Assembly: GCF_003726095.1 (NCBI RefSeq)
Contig: NZ_CP026031.1
Coordinates: 1,054,001-1,118,000, forward strand
Direction: 5' to 3'
Origin: Niallia circulans
Lineage (GTDB): Bacteria; Bacillota; Bacilli; Bacillales; Cytobacillaceae
DNA length: 64,000 nt
The translations under genes were made by a program, and so were the position numbers. Under the pieces are notes generated by a model that saw only the letters and a program-made list of their open reading frames with translations, was not told the origin of the DNA and ran no database searches. Position 1 is the stretch's first letter; each line of letters opens with the position of its first letter. This document shows positions 33,876-43,246 of this stretch, in pieces.

Positions 33876-34172
33876 TTAAAGCACTCCATTCATTTGTCGT
33901 AGTAATTGTATTATACAATATAATCAAATGAAGATGGGGTTTATTACCATTTTCTGGATAGCTAATACTAGCTTTTTAAATCAGGTGATGCGTATAATTC
34001 TATAACTATTTTGGCAGTTGTAGCATTATTTTTTTTATCTAAAGCAAAAACGAAAGAAAATATGTGAAAATACTAGAAAGTCTTGCCCAAAGTTTAGGAA
34101 TACTCGGGAATTTTCTCCTCTTAACCTACTAAGCACTATGATTTTTTAAAACTTTCGTCATTACAGTAAAAA

Positions 34173-34508
34173 TCATTGAATTCCATAGAAATCTCCAGCA
34201 TTTTCCTTGATAACTCTAAATCCTTCCTTTTCATAAAATGATAAATTAGGATTTCCTTTATAAACCATTAACGAAAGAGTACTCTCCTGAAAAAATGCAT
34301 ATCCTGTAATTTTATCGTTATTTTCTGCAACAAGCGTTAAAGAAGAGTTAAGACGTTTCTCCATTTCAACATCTGAATAGGCATCATTTAAAACTTTCGC
34401 TTGTATTTCTTCTAGAATGATTTCACTATATGTATTTTTCCAAGTGACAACAGCAATTTTCCGGATGGAAGCTATATCTGATCTATTCATTTCTCTAATA
34501 GTAAACAT
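34173..34508 (-). pseudogene. GNAT acetyltransferase with internal deletion of the acetyl-CoA loop
   Basis: 111 residues against about 165 for the family. It starts normally (MFTIREMNRSDIASIRKIAVVTWKNTY) and ends normally (SLMVYKGNPNLSFYEKEGFRVIKENAGDFYGI), but between GYAFFQES and TLSLMVY the strand and R-x-x-G-x-G loop that bind acetyl-CoA are absent. The frame is kept, so about 45-50 codons seem to have been lost cleanly. Activity is unlikely. AAAGGAGATGATATAAGT precedes the ATG. Confidence 0.7.
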
Positions 34509-34652
34509 ACTTATATCATCTCCTTTTAATGGTGTTTACTAGTAAATGGCAACATAGATTATTAGCGTAAAACTATGTAAACACTAAAGCTGAAGTGAGA
34601 TTTATATAGTAATAACGAGGTGTGGAAGAAATAAGTTTAAGGATAAATGTAG

Positions 34653-34992
34653 TTTGGCTGATAAGCCCCTAGCTTTGGCTGATAAAAATGAAGTTTGGCT
34701 GATAAGCCCCTAGCTTTGGCTGATAAAAATGAAGTTTGGCTGATAAGCTCCTAGTTTTGGCTGATAAAAATGAAGTTTGGCTGATAAGCCCCTAGCTTTG
34801 GCTGATAAAAATGAAGTTTGGCTGATAAGCCCCTAGCTTTGGCTGATAAAAATGAAGTTTGGCTGATAAGCTCCTAGTTTTGGCTGATAAAAATGAAGTT
34901 TGGCTGATAAGCCCCCAGTTTTGGCTGATAAAATCAAAGTTTGGCTGATAAGCTTCTAGTTTTGGCTGATAAATTCACCAATTTGGCTAATT
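34653..34992. repeat. 41-bp tandem repeat array 1 (core TTTGGCTGATAA)
   Basis: The core TTGGCTGAT recurs 17 times from 34654 to 34983 with alternating 21- and 20-base spacing, making about eight units of 41 bp. Within a unit, one half-spacer is AGCCCCTAG-like and the other AAAATGAAG-like. The last two copies are degenerate (TTGGCTAAT). The array lies between the decayed GNAT gene and a region of gene remnants. The same core, inverted, makes up the array at 58817-59583. Confidence 0.9.
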
Positions 34993-35414
34993 CACTCCCT
35001 GCAATTGCTTAAATCTGCAAGAAGAATGATGTTTGATCAACAGATGACAGAGCCTTTGATAAATTTAAATTAAAAATGGAACCAATGAATGTTTATTTAG
35101 AAAAACACATCAAAACTTTTGAACAAATTTAAGAAAGACCATTTGACGAGACTTATGTGAGGGATAGAGATAGTTAACTGTTGAGTTTGAATATCTTACT
35201 GGCATATATTCTAATTATATTTACAACAAAAGAAAAACTCAGACTTTCAATCATTTTTTCATTAAAAACCACTGGCGGAAGAACTTACCGCAGAGTTAGA
35301 TCAAATAGAAGCAAACATAGTGTCTTTGGAAATAATGGCAGTATGATATACTAAATATAACCTATGTAAAAAATTTACTTTTAGTCATAAAGAGAAAATA
35401 TTTGGAGGAGGAAA
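34993..35414. other. Region of decayed coding remnants, no intact gene
   Basis: Short protein-like stretches appear in different frames, such as MEPMNVYLEKHIKTFEQI (near 35078-35131), ERPFDETYVRDRDS (near 35134-35175) and PLAEELTAELDQIEANIVSL (near 35270-35330), each ending in a stop without a start signal. They look like leftovers of at least one gene but cannot be assigned. Confidence 0.35.
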
Positions 35415-35702
35415 ATGAGAAAATTCTTTTCGATTTTGTCTGTAATTTCCACATTATTAGGATTACTTCTGTTTATTTCGTTGTTACAAAATGATGAAAA
35501 GCTTCTTACCGCTTTATCTTTTGGAACTAAGGGATATCCCTTTATTATTTTACTAAATCTATACAATATTATAGGTTTCTTGTTTGCTATTTTCGCAGAA
35601 AGGAATAAGTATAGAATTTTATTATTTGTTTTTAGTATTTCAATGATATTAACTAGTCTATTTGTAACATTTGTTGCTCTGTATGGTTTCCGAGAACCTT
35701 AA
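35415..35702 (+). CDS. Small three-helix membrane protein
   Basis: 95 residues: hydrophobic helices at about 4-23, 38-60 and 66-90, with FGTKGYPFIILLNLYNIIGFLFAIFAERNKY in the centre. AATATTTGGAGGAGGAAA is a strong ribosome binding site. Family unknown; it resembles other small Bacillus integral membrane proteins. Confidence 0.68.
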   Translation: MRKFFSILSVISTLLGLLLFISLLQNDEKLLTALSFGTKGYPFIILLNLYNIIGFLFAIFAERNKYRILLFVFSISMILTSLFVTFVALYGFREP

Positions 35703-35843
35703 TAACCCAGTTATATAGTAATAGTGAGAATAGCTGCGCATTAAGAGATAAGTGTTTATTTATTGAGGGAGGATAGTTGAATAAGAAATGATTTAATCTC
35801 TATTGGTTATATAATTGTAGATTACCTTTGTGGAGGAATAAAG

Positions 35844-36437
35844 ATGCTTCAAATACTGAGAATATCAGATAATTTAATTATTGTCATACATGAAATCTAT
35901 GGCATTAATCAACATATAAAGAATTTTTGTGATATTTTATCAAATCAGGATTTTGATGTAATCTGCCCAAACTTATTAGAACGGGAACAACCATTTAATT
36001 ATTCTGAGGAGAAAATTGCCTATCACAATTTTATGGAGACTGTAGGATTCTCCGATGCTGCAGATAAAATAAAGAATTTATTAGCAGGTGTTAAAAATAA
36101 ATATCAAAAAATATATATTATTGGATTTAGTGTAGGGGCAACGATTGCTTGGTTGTGCAGCGAGGAAGATTGTCTTGATGGGGTTGTGGGGTACTATGGT
36201 TCGAGAATAAGGAATTTCACGAAAATAGTACCACTATGTCCTATAATTTTATTCTTTCCTCAAGAGGAGCAATCATTTAATGTGGATGAGTTAATTTTAA
36301 ATTTAGATAAAAAGAATATAGAAGTACATAAATATTTTGGACATCACGGATTTAGCGACCCATACTCTATAAAATTTAATGAGAAATCATCCCAACAAGC
36401 TTTCAATGAAATGCTAAACTTCTTAAAGAAACATTGA
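35844..36437 (+). CDS. Dienelactone-hydrolase-like alpha/beta hydrolase
   Basis: 197 residues. It starts IIVIHEIYGINQHIKNFCD (about 13-31, strand and oxyanion loop), has the nucleophile elbow IIGFSVGATIAWL (Ser at about 97) and ends with a catalytic His in YFGHHGFSDPYS. The usual dienelactone hydrolase nucleophile is Cys in G-x-C-x-G; here it is Ser (GFSVG). GTGGAGGAATAAAG precedes the ATG. Substrate unknown. Confidence 0.82.
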   Translation: MLQILRISDNLIIVIHEIYGINQHIKNFCDILSNQDFDVICPNLLEREQPFNYSEEKIAYHNFMETVGFSDAADKIKNLLAGVKNKYQKIYIIGFSVGATIAWLCSEEDCLDGVVGYYGSRIRNFTKIVPLCPIILFFPQEEQSFNVDELILNLDKKNIEVHKYFGHHGFSDPYSIKFNEKSSQQAFNEMLNFLKKH

Positions 36438-36614
36438 TTTATTAAACAAGGTTGATATTCATCTAAAGGGGCAAGTTCAAGAAGGATTTTTATCGGTTAT
36501 TCAATAATCGAGCCTTATTTTGAATACCATTCTTTTATGAAATGTTACCAAAAGAAGATTTTGGGACTTTGAAATATTTATTCGAGGTTCTCGCAAATAA
36601 ATGCGAATAAATAT

Positions 36615-37125
36615 ATGGGTGGTACAATTGCTAAAACAGAAATTAGGAATTTTAGAGCATCAACAGAAATTTATAGATTTATACAAAAATTAGCAAATTT
36701 TAATGAAAATTTGCTTAGAAAACCAATTGGAGAAGGAAAATGGTCTGTTATAGAAATCATAGGTCACTTTTATGCTTAGGATGAATTTGTTTTACAATAC
36801 AGAATTCCATATTTATTATCAGCTAAAGATTTGCCCAAAGGTCCTAAAGCTGATGATTTAAACTCTCAATCTGCAATTAATTGCTAGAACCGAAGATATA
36901 GAGAGTACCTTTAAAAAATGCATACATATTCGATACGAGTTAATCAATCAATTAAGCAACATATCTGATGATAATTGGTTAATTGAATTACAGATTAATC
37001 AATCTAAACTAACACTTTATGAGTACTTAAAAGGATTAATGGAGCACGATCTACATCATTTTAAAAAAATAAAATCTGCTCTTAAACTATATGATTATTG
37101 GTGTAAAAGTTTCTATGCAAGTTAA
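36615..37125 (+). pseudogene. DinB-like protein gene, degenerate
   Basis: From 36615 the frame reads like a DinB/YfiT-type metal-binding four-helix protein (LRKPIGEGKWSVIEIIGHFYA) and is stopped by TAG at 36777, where most relatives have the Trp of HFYxWDEF. The coding similarity goes on after the stop (DEFVLQYRIPYLLSAKDLP), then changes frame near 36870 and ends with HDLHHFKKIKSALKLYD before TAA at 37123. One nonsense change plus one frameshift make this a pseudogene. Confidence 0.65.
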
Positions 37126-37601
37126 AATTTTTGTTGTATATAACTTGAAATTTTGTTTAGTTAAATATAAATAACATTCCATTAGGAAAAAGTTCTATTT
37201 TCCGAATTTTAGTAGATTTTCTATATCATAAACGAATGTAATGATATTTTTTCCTTTTCCAGGTCTAAACACATCCGTAGTACATTCTTCTAACCCACAT
37301 AAATTAGATCAATATTTCTTCTCATTAATCCTTCTTAAAGGTGGGAAGTGGATCTATTTGAGACCTAGTTCTCTTAATACTAGAATTACCATCAAGCAAT
37401 ATCCATTTTTCTCTTTCAATAAAGGTCATTTCAAGTACTCCTTAGAATGATTTTTCTTGTTGAATACTCTATTTTAGTTTATTTTTCTTCATAGAACAAA
37501 TGGTGTAGCCGAAGGAAGGAATTTTCTGATTCAAATAGAATTACTAATAGAACTGCGTTAGGATAAAAGACGTAGAGGAAAAAACATTGGAGTTGTATGT
37601 A
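37126..37601. other. Intergenic region without recognised gene
   Basis: About 475 bases. The only open frame (37241-37450) has no ribosome binding site and no family resemblance. No clear terminator or repeat was found. Confidence 0.35.
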
Positions 37602-38087
37602 ATGAATATCAAACTTAATAAAGCTATAGATCTACGGAAAAATGGAAAGTTCAAAGAATCTAACGAACTGATTGGTGAATTGGTAAGGGATTTCCCAGAG
37701 GATGCTATATATAATTATCAATATGCCTGGAGCTTTGATATATTGGGAGAAGAAGAAAAGGCAGTGCCATATTACGAAAATGCTATAAAAATAGGATTAC
37801 CTTCTAAGGATATGGAAGGTGCAATATTGGGATTAGGGAGTACATATAGAGCTTTAGGAGAATATGAAAATTCAAAAGATGTATTCTTAAAAGGAATGGA
37901 ATTATTCCCAGATAATCATGCAATTCAAGTATTTTATTCCATGACCTTATACAATTTAAAAGAACATAGTAAAGCGATGGAGCTGATACTAAAGTGTTTA
38001 ATTAATACGACAAATGACACTGAATTACTAAGTTATAAAAGAGCTATAAATTTCTATTCAGATAAACTAGATGAAACTTGGAAGTAA
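37602..38087 (+). CDS. Tetratricopeptide repeat protein
   Basis: 161 residues from the ATG at 37602 (GGAG nine bases upstream). Consecutive helical pairs follow the TPR pattern: KAIDLRKNGKFKESNELIGE, YQYAWSFDILGEEEKAVPYYENAIKIGL, GLGSTYRALGEYENSKDVFLKGMELFP and FYSMTLYNLKEHSKAMELIL. This arrangement is found in a widely distributed Bacillus TPR protein of unknown partner. Cytosolic, no signal peptide. Confidence 0.85.
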   Translation: MNIKLNKAIDLRKNGKFKESNELIGELVRDFPEDAIYNYQYAWSFDILGEEEKAVPYYENAIKIGLPSKDMEGAILGLGSTYRALGEYENSKDVFLKGMELFPDNHAIQVFYSMTLYNLKEHSKAMELILKCLINTTNDTELLSYKRAINFYSDKLDETWK

Positions 38088-38235
38088 TTTATATATTCAA
38101 CAAAGTTTTGCATCCTTTCCTTAAACAAGGAGAGGACTGCTCTATGTCACAAAAGGGACAGTTTAGCTAATAAAAAACTTTTTTATAAAAGAATAATGGA
38201 TACCATAAAATCATAAGGTACCCATTGAAGAAAAT

Positions 38236-38607
38236 TTATTTAGATTCCACTTCACTAATAAATGCATGCGTATTGCCTTCTGTATCTTTAAAGAAAGTCA
38301 TCCAAGTTTCCATTCCACTCATCTTTGCCACAATATGTGGTTCGTCGACAAAGGATATTTCCTCATTTGTAAATTTTTCATAGGTTTCCTTTATGTTTTC
38401 TACTTGAAAGTAAAGGACAGAACTTGGATGAGCAAACTCTTCTTTTTCAGGTAAACTGAGTAGAATTCTTGTTCCATTACAATCGAAAAATGCCATTGTA
38501 TCTGTTGAAAAAAGTAAGGGAAGATCAAGAGCCTTGTAAAACTTTACTGCTCTATTAATGTCTTTAACTGGTACTCCGATTTGATTTATCTTTTGTATAG
38601 TAGTCAT
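38236..38607 (-). CDS. VOC family protein (glyoxalase fold)
   Basis: 123 residues: IGVPVKDINRAVKFYKALDLPLLF at the start, VLYFQVENIKETYEKF in the middle and WMTFFKDTEGNTHAFISEV at the end, the usual VOC pattern. GGAGAGAATA lies before the ATG. It resembles the YraH/PhnB-like proteins. Metal ligands are incomplete by eye, so enzymatic activity is uncertain. Confidence 0.82.
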   Translation of the reverse strand: MTTIQKINQIGVPVKDINRAVKFYKALDLPLLFSTDTMAFFDCNGTRILLSLPEKEEFAHPSSVLYFQVENIKETYEKFTNEEISFVDEPHIVAKMSGMETWMTFFKDTEGNTHAFISEVESK

Positions 38608-39117
38608 TATTCTCTCCTTTATTGTGTCATACCACTATAATAATTCATAAATGCTGAAACGGATAGGGATGCAGCTTGATTTTTCCGAAAATACTGATTT
38701 TAGATAACTGGTTTGGGTGCATAATCTACAGGTGTAGAATAGGTACTAATGTGAATTAAGAAACAAATAACTAGTAAAAATGTGGGGGATTGATTCTAGA
38801 AGGATTAATGCTTTTTTTATGAATTTATTTACTAACAAAGCTGAACAAAAATCAAATAATACCAGAAAGTATAAAAGAAAAATATTAAAGATGGAAAGAA
38901 ATTGATAAAAGGAATATATAAAGCAGAATCTCCTACTTAATAAAAGTGAGAGATTCTCTTTTTAAATATTATAAAACATTTAGCTGTTGCTTATATCTTT
39001 CAAAATTAAAGAGAGTTGTAATATATTGTTCGGCCTGAATATACACTTTAGAAGTTAAAAGTAGCAGCATCTAAGAATTAGTTAGATAAATCAATAAACC
39101 ACCTAAAATAATCTATT
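38608..39117. other. Intergenic region with one terminator hairpin
   Basis: About 510 bases. The hairpin at 38925-38963 is the only clear element. Scattered short frames between 38640 and 38900 have no start signals. It may hold a decayed gene. Confidence 0.35.
38925..38963 (+). terminator. Terminator-like hairpin
   Basis: AGAATCTC (38925-38932) pairs with GAGATTCT (38950-38957), followed by CTTTTT. No plus-strand gene precedes it closely. Confidence 0.5.
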
Positions 39118-39975
39118 TTATTTTCGTTCATTATTTTCTCGCAAAAAGCGAATAAATTTTTTAAAACCTGGTGTTTGCTGTTTTTTGTTTTTGATTAAAA
39201 AGTCTATTTTTATCTTTTTAGGTAGTTCTGTAAATATGATTTCCTTGGTACCTTTTCGAGTTTCTGCAATATCTGCAGGTATTATGCTGATACCCAATCC
39301 ATCGTAAACTGCTTGAATAATAGACTCGAGAGAATCAAATTCAATGATGTGAGAACTATGAAAATTGCTTTCTTTGGACCACTCCAATAATTGTTTTCTA
39401 TATATGCAATTTCTATCACTATTAACTATCAACGTCTGATTAGAATTAATATGAAAGGGGTTAAGTATAGGGGAAATTAGTATAATTTTCTCTAAGTAAC
39501 TATAAACAATCTCGCAATCAGATGTATTTTTACTACTATTATTTACAAATATACCATCCACTTCACCATAGAAAAGCATTTCTTCTAACATCAAATTATT
39601 ACTTGTTCTTACTTTCACATCTAGATTATTAGATTCTTTTAAAAATGCAGAAAGTAAGGAAGGAATCTTAACGGCAGAAATTGTTTGAGAAGCTCCTATT
39701 TTTAATGATTCTCTCCACTTATTAGGATTAATAGCTGTTTTAGCTTCGTCTATCAATTGTAGAATTTCATTTGTATAATCTAATAATTTTTCCCCTTCTT
39801 CAGTCAATGTTACTCCCCGATTATTTCGCATAAATAATCGCACGCCTAGTTCATTTTCTAAATTTTTTATTCGTTGACTAACGTTTGGTTGTACATATCC
39901 TAATTTTTCGGCTGCTTTTGATACTGATTGCAATTCTGCAACATGTTTGAAAATCTTTAATTCATGACTTTCCAA
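39118..39975 (-). CDS. LysR family transcriptional regulator
   Basis: 285 residues from TTG at 39975, which follows AGAGAGAAGG at the right distance; an ATG at 40044 lies upstream but has no ribosome binding site and would extend over the operator. The N-terminal winged helix reads ELKIFKHVAELQSVSKAAEKLGYVQPNVSQRIKNLENELGVRLF, followed by the effector domain (ISAVKIPSLLSAFLKE, then GLGISIIPADIAE). It is transcribed divergently from an SDR gene, the classic LysR layout, and probably controls it. Confidence 0.9.
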   Translation of the reverse strand: MESHELKIFKHVAELQSVSKAAEKLGYVQPNVSQRIKNLENELGVRLFMRNNRGVTLTEEGEKLLDYTNEILQLIDEAKTAINPNKWRESLKIGASQTISAVKIPSLLSAFLKESNNLDVKVRTSNNLMLEEMLFYGEVDGIFVNNSSKNTSDCEIVYSYLEKIILISPILNPFHINSNQTLIVNSDRNCIYRKQLLEWSKESNFHSSHIIEFDSLESIIQAVYDGLGISIIPADIAETRKGTKEIIFTELPKKIKIDFLIKNKKQQTPGFKKFIRFLRENNERK

Positions 39976-39993
39976 TAGTTTCGCCTTCTCTCT

Positions 39994-40014
39994 GGTATCA
40001 TTTAAAATGATACC
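39994..40014. promoter_or_regulatory. LysR-type binding palindrome
   Basis: GGTATCAT (39994-40001) and ATGATACC (40007-40014) are a perfect inverted repeat around five bases and contain the LysR signature ATC-N9-GAT. A further GATGATAC half-site lies at 40088-40095, close to the SDR start. It sits between the two divergent genes. Confidence 0.65.
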
Positions 40015-40100
40015 TAATTCATTATTCTGTATTATACTCCTCATTTTAATTAAAGCATAATGTAATAGTACAAATAAAAATAAGTAAGGATGATACGGAA

Positions 40101-40841
40101 ATGGAATTAATGAATAAAGTAGTAATCATTACCGGGGCTGGAACTGGAGTAGGAAGAGCTACAGCTGTAAAACTAGCTTCTGAAGGTGCAAAAGTAGTGA
40201 TAAATTACAACCAATCTGAAAAGGAAGCTCATAAAGTTGTTAATGAAATAAAACAAAATGGCGGGATAGCTATTGCTTATAAAGCAAATGTAGCAAACGA
40301 AAAGGAAGTAAAGGAATTAGTATCCCAAACTGTTCAAACTTTTGGATCTATAGATGGATTAGTAAATAATGCGAGTATCACAGCGCAAATAGCTATGGAT
40401 AACTTAGATGCATTAACAGATGAAATATGGGATTCTCTTTTCAGTGTAAATGTGAAGGGAATGTTCCATTGCATAAAAGCCGTTGTCCCTTTTATGAAAA
40501 AACAACATTCTGGAGTAATTGTAAATATGGGGAGTGTAGCAGGAATGACTGGTATAGGTTCGTCTATCCCATATGCAGCAACAAAATCTGCTATACATAC
40601 GATGACAAGGTCATTGGCTATCGCATTGGCACCTTCCATAAGAGTTAATAGCATTTCTCCTGGAGCAGTTGAAACAAGGTGGTGGGCTGGTAATGAAGAG
40701 AAGATGTATCAACTTGCAGGCAAATTACCACTACAAAGAATTTCCACACCAGAAGATATAGCTGAAGCAATAGTTTTTCAACTAATTCAAAAATCTATAA
40801 CCGGACAAGTATTTACTATAGATAATGGTCAAACCCTCTAA
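40101..40841 (+). CDS. Short-chain dehydrogenase/reductase (SDR)
   Basis: 246 residues. The nucleotide-binding loop is ITGAGTGVGRATA (about 9-21), followed by NNAS (about 87-90), the catalytic Ser in NMGSVAG, and YAATK (Tyr/Lys, about 155-159). FabG/3-oxoacyl-reductase-like reading with a C-terminal ITGQVFTIDNGQTL. NADP is likely. Regulated probably by the divergent LysR protein. Substrate unknown. Confidence 0.88.
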   Translation: MELMNKVVIITGAGTGVGRATAVKLASEGAKVVINYNQSEKEAHKVVNEIKQNGGIAIAYKANVANEKEVKELVSQTVQTFGSIDGLVNNASITAQIAMDNLDALTDEIWDSLFSVNVKGMFHCIKAVVPFMKKQHSGVIVNMGSVAGMTGIGSSIPYAATKSAIHTMTRSLAIALAPSIRVNSISPGAVETRWWAGNEEKMYQLAGKLPLQRISTPEDIAEAIVFQLIQKSITGQVFTIDNGQTL

Positions 40842-41092
40842 ATAGAGGGTTTTATATATTAAGCTGCCGTTCTGTATTTGTTCTGTTTGTCAAAAAAGCC
40901 AGTGATCCTTAATGTACATTCTATTAAGATGAATTAGTGTATTCCTTTTTGACTATGTTTCACAGATTTGTAAGTAATAGCGATTTGTCTTCCGCAGTGA
41001 AGCAGGAAAAAAATATATAATAATGTAATATACAGGAGTTTTCAGAAGGTCGTCGAAATAGTTATCTATAATCAGAAGGAGTGTGATTAGTT

Positions 41093-41584
41093 ATGTCTCG
41101 CGCGAAAGACGTTTTGCAGGATCAATTGTTAGCAAATGCGAATGATCCTAGCTGGTACGTATCGTTTTCGGAATCTGTTGTAAATTTAACAGAGGAAGAA
41201 GCGTTTTGGAAACCTAATGATGAAAGCAACAGTATTGCAGAAATTGTACAACATCTTCTTTACTGGAATGAAACTTGGCAAACAAGATACAAAGAATCTC
41301 ATGTCAATGCTGTTGCCCCTATAAATGATAATAATGAAAGCTTTGTTATTCCAGAAAATATAACGTTTGCTGATTTAAAAAAGTCTCTTTTAGCTGTTCT
41401 GCTTCAATGGCAAGACCTACTGACACAAGAAAAGGTTGATAATGATGTAATTGGGTTCCCGGAGACGGCAAAGTGGTGGGAGGTTCTAAGCAATTTGACC
41501 ACTCATAATGCATACCACATTGGACAAATCGTTTATATTCGGAAACTGCAAAAAAGTTGGAAAACTAATCTTAAAGGAGATTAA
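41093..41584 (+). CDS. DinB family protein
   Basis: 163 residues with the three-histidine metal site of the DinB/YfiT fold: His in EIVQHLLYWNETW (about 61), and His pair in LTTHNAYHIGQIVYIRK (about 138-150). AGAAGGAGTGTGATTAGTT precedes the ATG. Members include thiol-dependent transferases such as BstA (bacillithiol). Substrate unknown. Its closest relative in the window is the DinB pseudogene at 36615. Confidence 0.85.
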   Translation: MSRAKDVLQDQLLANANDPSWYVSFSESVVNLTEEEAFWKPNDESNSIAEIVQHLLYWNETWQTRYKESHVNAVAPINDNNESFVIPENITFADLKKSLLAVLLQWQDLLTQEKVDNDVIGFPETAKWWEVLSNLTTHNAYHIGQIVYIRKLQKSWKTNLKGD

Positions 41585-41755
41585 ATAAAGTAACTTTTAT
41601 TTTATTGCTCTATATAGGCTTACCCTTAGTAAGAAGTCATACTTTGAAATGCTTTATACATAAAGGTATCAGAATTTGTTAAGGTAAAAAGAGTAAGAGT
41701 ATTTTCACTTAAGCTATCGAATGCTTTAATTTACAACGAAAAATAGCAAGATGAC

Positions 41756-41784
41756 AAAACGCTTGAATTTTTTTCAAGCGTTTT
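41756..41784 (+). terminator. Rho-independent terminator
   Basis: AAAACGCTTGAA (41756-41767) and TTCAAGCGTTTT (41773-41784) form a perfect 12-bp stem around five T. It lies about 170 bases after dinB. The rest of 41585-41957 holds only AT-rich promoter-like sequence. Confidence 0.75.
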
Positions 41785-41957
41785 ATCTGTATTAAGGTGT
41801 ATTACTGCTTTTTTAGGTTTTCTGCGCATTAATGGAACTATTTGATTTTCCGTTATTACACTATATGATAAACTGTTTTTAACAGAATTTTTCGAAATGA
41901 ATTGCGCTGTTAATATAATTTTTACAAAAATAGATTCAGATACTTAGGAGGTACAGA

Positions 41958-42362
41958 ATGAATATAGAGAAAAGACTATATGAAGAAGCAGTAGCGTTAA
42001 TAGAAAAAAGGTATCCAGTAGGTTGGGGAGGCGCTGCTGCTATGTATACAAATGAAGGTGAAATATTGACTAGTGTTGCTCCTGAAATTATTAATGCTTC
42101 TACAGAATTATGTATAGAAACAGGTGCTGTACTAGAAGCACATAAACTTGCTGTCCGAATTACCCATTCCATTTGTGTAGTGAGGGAAAATGAAAAAGCT
42201 GCTTTTACAATCCTCACGCCATGTGGAATATGCCAGGAAAGGCTTTTTTATTGGGGATCAGATGTGAAAGTAGCTATTACGAATCCTGGCAATGAAATTA
42301 TTTTTAAGACATTAACAGAAGTACAACCATATCATTGGTATGAAGCATATCGAGAAAGATAA
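41958..42362 (+). CDS. Cytidine deaminase family protein
   Basis: 134 residues. Zinc site and catalytic glutamate are in place: ELCIETGAVLEAH (Cys52, Glu54) and TPCGICQERL (Cys89, Cys92). The usual CAE is CIE here, as in some blasticidin-S-deaminase-like members. The N-terminal half (RYPVGWGGAAAMYTNEGEILTSV) matches this branch. TTAGGAGGTACAGA precedes the ATG. It deaminates a cytosine nucleoside or analogue; the exact substrate is open. Confidence 0.85.
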   Translation: MNIEKRLYEEAVALIEKRYPVGWGGAAAMYTNEGEILTSVAPEIINASTELCIETGAVLEAHKLAVRITHSICVVRENEKAAFTILTPCGICQERLFYWGSDVKVAITNPGNEIIFKTLTEVQPYHWYEAYRER

Positions 42363-42517
42363 TCCACTTTAAGACATCCCAGGTATGAAACTTAAGAAAC
42401 CTTTAAATTACTGCTAGCGACCTAACTGGATGATGATTGATAATATTCTAGTAGAAAAATTAATGGAGTTTATTAGCAAAGTGAAGATAAGGAATAGGGA
42501 GAATGGCTAATCTATAA

Positions 42518-42914
42518 TTATTCTTTGTAATCCGCATTATCAACCAAATGCTTCTTATAGGAGACGACATCATAATAACCAGTTATATTTTTCCTCCCCG
42601 GGATACGAATGACCATTCGAATGAAATTATAAGGAGGATTATGGGCTCCTTCAAACCCAACTACATGTAATGTGACATCATACGAATCTTCATGTTCGTT
42701 AAAAGTAATCGACTCCTTTTTTTTCATTCATATAAAGCTGGTTATCGCCATGCTTCTCCATGATTTCAAGTATGGTTGGACTGAGAAATCTTAAAAAAGC
42801 AGACTCTGTTAATGCAGAGTTTACCTTTGGAGGAATGCCTTCTGATATGGTGGTTACATCTACCACAGGATGTAAAGATGTGAAAAGAAGTAATAATAAA
42901 AAAGGGGTTCTCAT
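42518..42914 (-). pseudogene. DUF3888-like secreted protein gene with frameshift
   Basis: The ATG at 42914 (GGAGAAAATTTTTATT upstream) opens with a hydrophobic signal-like stretch, then SALTESAFLRFLSPTILEIMEKH, and stops after YMNEKKGVDYF. A second frame takes over (ESITFNEHEDSYDVTLHVVGFEGAHNPPYNFIRM) and ends at 42518. The junction is an A8 run (T8 on the plus strand, 42717-42724); one A fewer joins both parts into a protein of about 130 residues. DUF3888 assignment rests on the layout of signal, helical LxxxILEIMEKxY and beta region. Confidence 0.6.
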
Positions 42915-43246
42915 AATAAAAATTTTCTCCTATAAATATTGTATTATGATTAGCTTTTGTTATTATTTTGGAAATATACAGTTGGAAAAAGAGGGTAAGG
43001 AGCATTTACCCAATTCTATCGAGCTGATGTAATTTTCATATAAAGGGAAATAGTGTTATATGCATAACAATCTTATAAAAAATAATTCTTCTTTTTCTCT
43101 AAATGCATATTTTGAACAACCATTGTCTTAAATGTATAATTGCTATTTTTTTCATTTATAGCTTTAGTTGAAATACAATAGAACCTTTCGAACTGGTAAT
43201 ATGCAATATCATACATTTGAAATTAAAATATTTAGGAGGCAGCCTA

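Noticed and set aside
34653..34992. CRISPR array
   Set aside because: Repeats of 9-12 bases with 8-12 base spacers and a 41-bp double period, no unique spacers of 30 bases and no cas genes; it is a tandem repeat.
37241..37450. 69-codon frame downstream of the DinB pseudogene
   Set aside because: No ribosome binding site and an implausible composition; treated as noncoding.
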